Assembly: GCA_022496185.1 (NCBI GenBank)
Contig: WTXG01000052.1
Location: forward strand, 62,001 to 126,000
DNA: 64,000 nt
Reading direction: 5' to 3'
From: Multifurca ochricompacta
Lineage: Eukaryota; Basidiomycota; Agaricomycetes; Russulales; Russulaceae
The notes under the pieces were generated by a model. That model was given only the letters and a program-made list of their open reading frames with translations, searched no databases and had not been told where the DNA came from. The number at the start of each line of letters is the position of its first letter. Within the stretch, counting starts at the first letter, position 1. Below, in pieces: positions 57,101-64,000 of this stretch. The position numbers were made by a program, and so were the translations under genes.

Positions 57101-58461
57101 GAGGGTGTCAAACGCATTCTGTTCTTTAGCAGTCCACTGCCATGGATTCTTTGTGCTCATAAGGGCATTTAAAGGGGCTGCTATTTTACTGAAGCCCTGA
57201 ATGAACCATCAGTAGAATTGGCAGAAACCTAAGAATGAGCGGATTTCTTTGACTGTTTTGGGGATACTCCAAGAGGCGACTCCTTCTACTTTTACTGGAT
57301 CCATATGCACCTGATTTCCTTCGAGAATCAAACTGAGGTATTCTATTCACGTTTGTTCAAATGCACATTTTTTGGGCTTGAGATAGAGATCCAATTTACT
57401 GAGCTTATCTAAGACATGATGGACTTTGGAGTGGTGGTTGGTGAGATCATGATCAGTGTGAATTAGAATATCGTCCATATATACAGTAAACCAGGCTTTT
57501 CCTGAGGCATCATGTTCATTGAGTTCTGTGCGGAATTCCACATTCATCATTGTTTGGAAGGTTGCGGGGGAATTAGTTAAGCCGAAAAACATAACGTTGG
57601 GTTCATAGAGTCTGCGATTTGTCTTGAACGCGGCTTTCCATCAATCCTCTGGGACGATGCGGATGTTGTTGTAGCCCCACTGGACATCCATCTTAGTGAA
57701 CAGTGTACTTCCTCTTACGCGATCAATAAGTTCTGGGATGAGGGGAAGTGGATAAGTGTTGCGAACAGTCCAGTTGTTGAGCTTGCGATAGTCTTGGACT
57801 GGGCACAACTTCCTGTCCTTCTTTTTAATAAAGAAAAATGGGGATGCGTAGGGTGACTTTGATTCTGTGATGTAACCCTTTTGTAGGTGTTCTTTGAGGA
57901 ATTTGTTTAATGCGTCCTGTTCACCTGGACCAAGTGGGTAGATCTTGCAATCTAACATTGCAGGTGTGTCTGATTTTAGTTCAATTTTGTGATCCCAGGG
58001 TCATTCTGCGGGAAAACATTGGGCTTCTTGGTCACTGAAAACCTTCTGGTGGTGATGATATTCTTTGGGTACTACTTGATCCCATGTCCATTCGGTGGTA
58101 TCTTTTGCCTTGATCACTAGTTCTTGTGCAATATTCATGCGTTTGATCTGTTTGTGTGGTACTTGAATTGTGATCGATTCTTGTAAACATCCTTGCGACC
58201 AATCTATATTTGGATTATTAGCCACGAACCATGGGTACCCTAAGATCATATTGCCGGCTCCGATAGATGCGATATAGAACTGATGTTGTTGCGTTTTGTT
58301 ATCTGTAGTAATCATGAGATTGACACATTGTCAGATGTCGTGGGTTGCATTTGGAGAGCCATCTGCGTTCTGTAGTTGTTTTGGGATGGTTAATCGTTTC
58401 GTGGGGAGTCTATGTTTGATAACTGTTCAAAAACTTATGAAGTTTTCTGTGGCACCACTAT
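57101..58461 (-). pseudogene. Protease-RT segment of the older D element, inverted
   Basis: On the minus strand: ATENFIS next to the LTR E junction, SIGAGNMILGYPWFVANNPN, IYPLGPGEQDALNKFLKEHL, SPFFFIKKKDRKLCPVQDYR, FTKMDVQWGYNNIRIVPED, FFGLTNSPATFQTMMNVEFR and VYMDDILIHTD with the catalytic box intact, ending at FDTL (ACCCTC). Stops (e.g. PED-stop-WKAAF at about 57641 and PAE-stop-PWD at about 58003) break it. It continues the gag at 44402-46969 and precedes the RNase H-integrase at 59901-61404, but lies in the opposite orientation to both. Confidence 0.87.
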
Positions 58462-59368
58462 TGTCACAGCTCTATTTTATTTTTCCTTTTTTTCTCCCTT
58501 TTGGATCACATGACTGTGGGAAGATTACCCAGCAGTCTCAACACGTGATCATGGGAATGTAGTCGTGACATGGATCATGTGACCGAGTCACATGTAATAG
58601 TCACATGCTGCTTAGTCAGCACAAGAGCCACTCAAGAATTACAAGTCGACTTTCTATTGTGTTTACCACAATAAGCAGAGGCCCCACAGTCTAGATGGTT
58701 CTAGACCAAGTGGAGCTGCTATCAAGATAAGAGGAGTCCAGCCTAGAAGGTTCTAGGTAAGTGGAGCTCTAGATAAGGGCCCAGGATTGGGCCATGGCCA
58801 ATTTTAGCACAGAATCACATGTATCAGTAGATAGACACGTTCCAGACCAAAGGGCCAGACTACATATCAGTTATCTACTCCACAGTGACATCATTATGAC
58901 ATCACACTGTGGAGCATGATCAGTCAGCAGAGTAAAGCAGCTTACAAATCACAAAGATAAGGCTCAGTCAGCAATACAGCTGACTGATACTTGCTGATTC
59001 TTGCTTACACTTACTGCTTACCTCATTACACTGAGAAATGTATATAAGACCCCCTGTAACAGCCTGTAGCCCCCATCTTGTCCTCTTGGGGCTGCAGGTG
59101 AGTAACTGTCTACATGAGTTCGATACATAGTGCTAATGGTACACTGCCTCCCTGTGTGACTCGATCCTTTGGATCTTGTCCTCTTGGGGCTGCAGCTTCT
59201 TCCAGTTTCAGAATGCCATCATCATGGTTGAATAAACCACAGTGGGTGACACAGTTCCTGGTCATTGCTTGACGCGTGACGTTTGCCTCTGTGGTACACC
59301 CAACAACTTAGGTTGCCAACCTTTGCCCTTCTTTGTTACTAAGTGTACACAGAGCTTCACCCGTTACA
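58462..59368. mobile_element. Solo LTR, family E, 907 bp
   Basis: Begins TGTCACAGCTC and ends CACCCGTTACA. Flanked by ACTAT (58457-58461) and GCTAT (59369-59373), a duplication with one substitution. It interrupts the DSGAT protease motif of the older D element. Confidence 0.82.
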
Positions 59369-59378
59369 GCTATCAATG

Positions 59379-59900
59379 TGTGACGGATTTTACACTGGCC
59401 AAGGTGACATGAGACTGACTGACAAAGAAATGGACTTTTATTGAAACACTACATTACTGTTGCTTACTGAGGGCTCAACCCCTCCACATTCTCCTTGGTT
59501 CTAGCTAGTTCTACTGCACAACCACTAGATCATACATCATAGTACTAGAACCTTCTACCCACTATGACATAGCTAAACCCACCTGTATTTAAAGTGCAGT
59601 AAAGTAGAGAGACAGACCTAAGTCTGTTCTCTTGTGTTCAATCCAAGGTGCTTCAACTTCATCTGAACTCCCCAGTAAGAAACCCCACTTGAACTCTCCA
59701 AGACGCGACTTGGAGAGCCTTTGGTCCCCTTGAACTTGTTGCAGGACTGAGTGTCTCTGCCGTCGACTCAACTCTCGTGCGTGTGCCCTTTGATCTTGTT
59801 GAGGGCTTGAACTAGACTTGATCTACTGTGACTTTGAATCTTGGCTGACTTGGCTTCCTCTTGCTCGACGACGACATAGTTCTCGCACCTAACTGTGACA
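59379..59900 (+). mobile_element. Family-D LTR, 522 bp, originally a solo LTR in the older D element
   Basis: Begins TGTGACGGATTTTAC and ends AACTGTGACA. The right flank CCCTC (59901-59905) pairs with GAGGG at 57101-57105 across the inverted segment. The left flank CAATG (59374-59378) pairs with CATTG at 46965-46969. Confidence 0.87.
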
Positions 59901-61404
59901 CCCTCAAACAACATGTCACCTCTCAACCTGTTCTAGCACAACCAGATTTCACAAAACCTTTCATAGTCGACACAGATGCCTCAGGATATGCTATCAGCAC
60001 CACTCTCAGTCAGAAAGATCTAAACAACCATATACATCCCATCGCATATCTATTGAAAACACTGGATGTCACACAACGTAATTGGGACATCTACGATCGC
60101 AAACTCTTTGCAGTCATGATGGCATTCCAAATTTGGTGTCAATATCTCCTTGGAGCCCAACACAAGGTTCAAGTATGTACGGACCATAACAATCTCCAAT
60201 ACTTCAAAGAACCTCAGAAATTGAATCGACACCAAGCACGCTGGCTTCAAGAATTAGCCGACTTTGATTTCACATTAGAACATGTCCCTGGGAAATTACA
60301 CATGGTAGCCGATATGCTGTCATGACGACCCGACACAGAACAGGGAATAAATGATAATGACGTGGTCACTATGCTACCTGCCATGCTATTCACTAAAGTG
60401 ACACGCACAGCCAAACTTCCGTTCCCCCAAATCCTATCAGAACAGCATATAATCTTACAACAACATCATGATCATGTCCTCGCAGGACATCTGGGTATCG
60501 ATAAGACTACCAGGAAAATCCAACAAGATTACGAAGGTCCGGGCCTACACGAATTTGTCCAAGAATATATACATGGTTGCACGAAATGTCAGGAAAATAA
60601 ACCAAAACTGTCAAAGAAAGTGCTGCTCTATCCAATTGATGTCCCGGCATCTGCTGGACCATTCCAATTTGTTGCCATGGATCTCATCACAGATCTCCCC
60701 CTGGCCGGACGATACGATGCAGTACTTACAATTGTCGATCAAGGCTGCTCTAAAGTGGCCAAATTCATCCCCTGCTCCAAAGACATTACAGGGGAAGGGG
60801 TGGCAACATTATACTATCAACACATCTTTCCGATCTTCGGTCTCCCGAAACGGATCATCTCAGATCGCGATCCATGCTTCACTTCTCACTTCTCGCGCGC
60901 ACTCGCTAAGACTCTTCACATCCAACAAAACCTATCTACAGCTTTCCATCCTCGGACTGATGGTGCTAGTGAACGAATGAATTTGTGGCTCGAACAGTAT
61001 CTCTGTCTTTGGCTGGGGGACAATCAACATTGCTGGCCAGAATACCTTCCACTAGCCAAGTATGTACATAATTCCTGGACACATGATCGCACTAAATTGT
61101 CACCACATGCCCTACTTCATGGCATCTCCCTTGATTGGAAAGCCCAACTGACGGAGATGGGCATTCCCCGTCTAGATGACTGTTTACGCAGCCTTCACGT
61201 CGCTTGTGCACGCACCGAAGAAGTGCTTCAATCGCCGACAGACCTACCCAGCCGACCAAGCCTTGAAGTCGGCACTCAGGTATGGCTTGAGGGCAAACAT
61301 CTCAAGACATATTTTCCCTCTGCCAAATTAGCCCCCCGGTGTTACAGCCCTTTTACGATCTTGGGCCATATCTCTCCTGTGGTCTATTGCCTATCTTTGC
61401 CTCC
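59901..61404 (+). pseudogene. RNase H-integrase region of the older D element
   Basis: RNase H: CCCTCAAACAAC codes the segment joining FDTL to KQHVTSQPVLAQPDFTKPF, then IVDTDASGYAISTTLSQKD, RNWDIYDRKLFAVMMAF and VCTDHNNLQYF. Integrase: HDHVLAGHLGIDKTTRK, CTKCQENKPKLSKK, MDLITDLPLAGRYDAVLTIV, IISDRDPCFTSHFSRAL, FHPRTDGASERMNLWLEQYL and VGTQVWLEGKHLKTYFPSAK. The catalytic D, D and E are all present. One TGA separates RNase H from integrase at about 60324. The chromodomain is missing because family-A element 2 is inserted at 61405. Confidence 0.88.
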
Positions 61405-63357
61405 TGTTACATCCGGTGCGGGATGTTCTGCACGACTTGTGTGACAGCATATCATTTGGAATCAGATAAGAAACCAATAAGGCCTCTTGGAGTGAAGTGG
61501 GATGAGTCAAAGTCAAAGGGGCTGTTCCCTAAGATGATGTTGAATGGAGAGGTGTCAGAAACACCAAGACAGATGAGTCAAAGAGTCAAAGGGGATGTCC
61601 AGAAGACAGGCACCGATGTATTCAATAAGTTGAGTCTGGGGTCTACAGTGTAGTTACAGCAGACTTATATACGTAATCAAGTGAGCGTCTAAAGATAAGA
61701 TGGAATGGAGTCATGTGGGCCCAAATATATGAAAGCGGATGGCATAAAGCCTGGCTTCTGATAGGGAACTAAGTAAGTGTCCGGTCATAAGATAAGAAGA
61801 TAAAAAGATAAGGGGGTAGTCCGTAATCATAGACAAACATGAAGTCAATAGGAGCAAACACGGTCACAGGGAAGGGAGTAAAGCATGTGATGGATTGTTA
61901 CAACCCTACTCTTTTCCTAACCCTGTACACCATGCCTGATTCCTTGCACTATCCTTGATCTCCTCCTTCTCTGGACCACTCTTTGATGCCCTTGGCCTGT
62001 TGCCTTGGGACCTTCCTTGATGCCTGTGGCCTGTGTGCCCAGGACCCTACCCTGATTCCTGTGACATTGTTCATAGGACTGACCTCCCATGCTGCCATTT
62101 ACACCTAACCTGCTGGTAGTTAAGCTGCTACACTGTTGGATGTACACCACCCTTCCTTGCTGCCTTGGCTTATGCCTTGGCCACTGCTCCTGACCCTATC
62201 CCTGTGCTTGACACCCATAGGAACCCCTGACATTGTCCCTGCCAATCTGACCAGTCCAGACAACTAGATGACTTTGGCTTGTACTTGACCCTCTGCCAGT
62301 CATGTGACTCCTGGCCATGTGACCCTTGACCATGTGATCCTTGACCATGTGATCCCTGACCATGTGACTTTGGACCATGTGATCCCTGACCCTGATCACA
62401 GCATCTTCATCTGATCATTTACCCCTTTCTGATCACATGGCCCATCTGGCTTATCATTTGCTTCTCTGATTCCTGTGGGAGTATTCCCACATCCACCCTG
62501 ACTCCTGTGGGACCTGTTATCTCCCCATTTACCCCTGACCCTGGTGGGAATCCTCCCACACTGATATGACTCCTGTGGGGCTGTCCCACATGATTATGCT
62601 TCTGATAAGGCTTATCCTTATCATGGACTATATTTGACATCTTATCTGCTATTGGATGATAAGGACTCTGACCCTGTTCCTGATTAGCTACAAACCAGAT
62701 CCCCATACAGTATATAAGACCCTGTAGACAGTTTGTACAACCCTAGATTTGACCTCTTGGGCCTTCAGCCTAGAATTTCCCTGATCATGGAATACAGACT
62801 GGACTTCTAAGTCCTTTTTGCCTTCTTTGTGTCACTGGAAGGACCCCATTGCCTCTGGCAATGGGTGTGCACTTCATCCCCAGATCTCATTCCTTGACCC
62901 AGATGCTGTTGCTGCTCTGGTTTCCCCTCTTTTACATCCCTCACTTCTTTTGAGCCCAGTTTGCTTGATGTGCTTCTGGCACTGCAGCTGAGCCTGATCC
63001 CCACTCAACAGCCTTAGGGGATTAGCTCCCTTTGGCTGACTCTTCCCGTCTCCCTCTGTGCTTGGTTATAGCACAAATCCCTGTCTACCTTGAAGCTAGA
63101 GGCCTGGCCCTGTTGTGCCAAGCCTGTTGCAGATCCTGGACCCAGAGCCTTGGGTGAGCTGGACATTAGTCCAAGCCGAATGTTAGGTCCGAGCTAGTGA
63201 GCCCGTGCCGACTCGTGCATGTCACACAGGACACCTCACTGAGCATTACACGGATCCCAGGATGGAGACATGATCAAGAAGTGCAATGTAGGTGGTAAAG
63301 TGGGGTCAGCATTGGGGAGGGTGAAGAAAAGTGGGTCGCTAGGCAGGGGTCGTAACA
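61405..63357 (-). repeat. Family-A 3' LTR (second element), interrupted by solo LTR B3
   Basis: Begins TGTTACATCCGG and ends GGTCGTAACA. Without the insert it is about 593 bp and aligns throughout with 40451-41038 (e.g. the CCGATGTATTCAATAAGT and TGGCATAAAGCCTGGCTTCT segments). It is followed by the polypurine tract CCCCCTCTTCT. Confidence 0.87.
61896..63250. mobile_element. Solo LTR, family B, copy 3, 1,355 bp
   Basis: Begins TGTTACAACCC and ends GAGCATTACA. Flanks are TGGAT (61891-61895) and CGGAT (63251-63255), a duplication with one substitution. Inserted in the family-A LTR. Confidence 0.87.
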
Positions 63358-64000
63358 TCACCCCCTCTTCTGGTTCTAGCTGACCTGGCTAGAAACAACT
63401 TGTACCATCATCATCCTGCACCAGGTCCAGATAGTTGTCAGCTACATTACGATCATCCAGTGTGTAATTCTCCTTGTCCAAATCTTGGGACATCTATGGT
63501 TGCGGAGAAACCCATAAGGGCTGCGCTGTCCGCACAAGTAACAGAGATCATGGACGGGGAAATCCAGCTCACAATGCCCTGAGTTGTGGTGAAGACACTT
63601 GCCACACCACCCAGAGGGATTGATAATCATCAGAGCAACGCCGATGCAACGGAAGATGCAGAACCGGCTCCAGTGCTGATTGCTGCGGCAATAACGGCAC
63701 CACTTGCGATTGAGGGGACAGTTCCAGCTGATATGGTACTTACTGTCGCACTGCCAACATGTTTCTCCACGAGGGTTCTCATGCATTCATGGCATCTCAA
63801 ATCGGTTTGGCAGCAAGGTTGGAGCGGCTCCCAAGGATCATGGGGGAAGGGGTCGTGCATATGTGTCAGCATACCTTTCGGCGATGGTTTGATACACATC
63901 TCCTTTCTCCAATCTCTTCCTAATCTCCACCAGTTCCTGTTCCACCTGGAACATCCCACTCGTCAACCTCGTCATCATCTTCGCATGTTCTTTATATTGC
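63358..64000 (-). mobile_element. Second family-A chromovirus, 3' internal part, running out of the window
   Basis: The sequence next to the LTR matches 41039-41726 of the first family-A element. It holds only the end of the post-integrase ORF; the integrase and the rest lie beyond the right edge. Confidence 0.85.
63373..64000 (-). pseudogene. Post-integrase zinc-knuckle ORF, second family-A copy (partial)
   Basis: Contains CWQCDSKYHISWNC, CRYCRSNQHWSRFC and CGKCLHHNSGHCELDF; the last has lost its final Cys (Phe instead). A coiled-coil segment lies upstream (about 63890-64000). The frame shows a stop near 63787 and a shift near 63480. Its close match to 41070-41740 shows the Cys/His cluster is a fixed part of family A. 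Confidence 0.7.

Noticed and set aside
1..64000. CRISPR arrays, operons, bacterial-type promoters or terminators
   Set aside because: The sequence is eukaryotic, with spliced genes; the tandem repeats present have no spacer structure.

Overview
The window reads as nuclear DNA of a filamentous basidiomycete, most likely an Agaricomycete. The genes are cut by many 50-150 bp GT-AG introns. Several predicted proteins look like families I know mainly from Agaricomycetes, and the transposon set (Tf1/sushi-type chromoviruses, Ty1/copia, Tc1 and hAT relatives) is typical of such fungi. I cannot fix the genus from the sequence alone.

Left part, about 1-31 kb, is gene space. In order it holds: the 3' end of a cytochrome-b5/Dap1-like heme protein gene (+); a spacer rich in microsatellites; a conserved protein with a Gln/His-rich tail (-); a long spacer; a protein of about 1,250 aa with Pro/Gln and RGG tracts (-); a poorly resolved 10-kb stretch holding one clear four-exon coiled-coil gene (-) and a few weak candidates; a ten-exon CNNM/Mam3-type DUF21-CBS membrane protein (-), whose exon phases all close; a weak ORF ending in a CaaX box (+); and a glutamine-synthetase-family gene (-) split by a 474-bp hAT-type MITE.

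Right part, about 31-64 kb, is a nested transposon stack with no recognisable host gene. A Ty1/copia element (-) is broken by two solo LTRs and, in its 3' LTR, by a giant palindrome. A chromovirus (family A, -) sits in the copia 5' LTR. An older chromovirus (family D, +) sits in the integrase of A. A complete but degenerate family-D element (-, 46970-57100) sits in the protease of the older D element. The solo LTRs fall into several families (A, B x3, D, E, F), most with 5-bp target duplications. At the right edge a second family-A element begins.

Three structures stand out. First, two 1,622-bp fold-back elements (32880-34501 and 47703-49324) are inverted dimers of the 5' half of a Tc1-type transposon. 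Each has 761-bp arms around a 100-bp loop. Wherever the two elements differ, both arms of one element carry the same variant, which points to arm-to-arm homogenisation or copying through a hairpin. Second, swapped target-site duplications show that 57101-59378 was inverted by recombination between two oppositely oriented LTRs. Third, the MITE in the glutamine-synthetase gene carries splice signals that would remove nearly all of it while keeping the frame.

Limits: all splice sites come from reading frame, phase and consensus by eye. Family names rest on motifs and remembered family features, with no database search.
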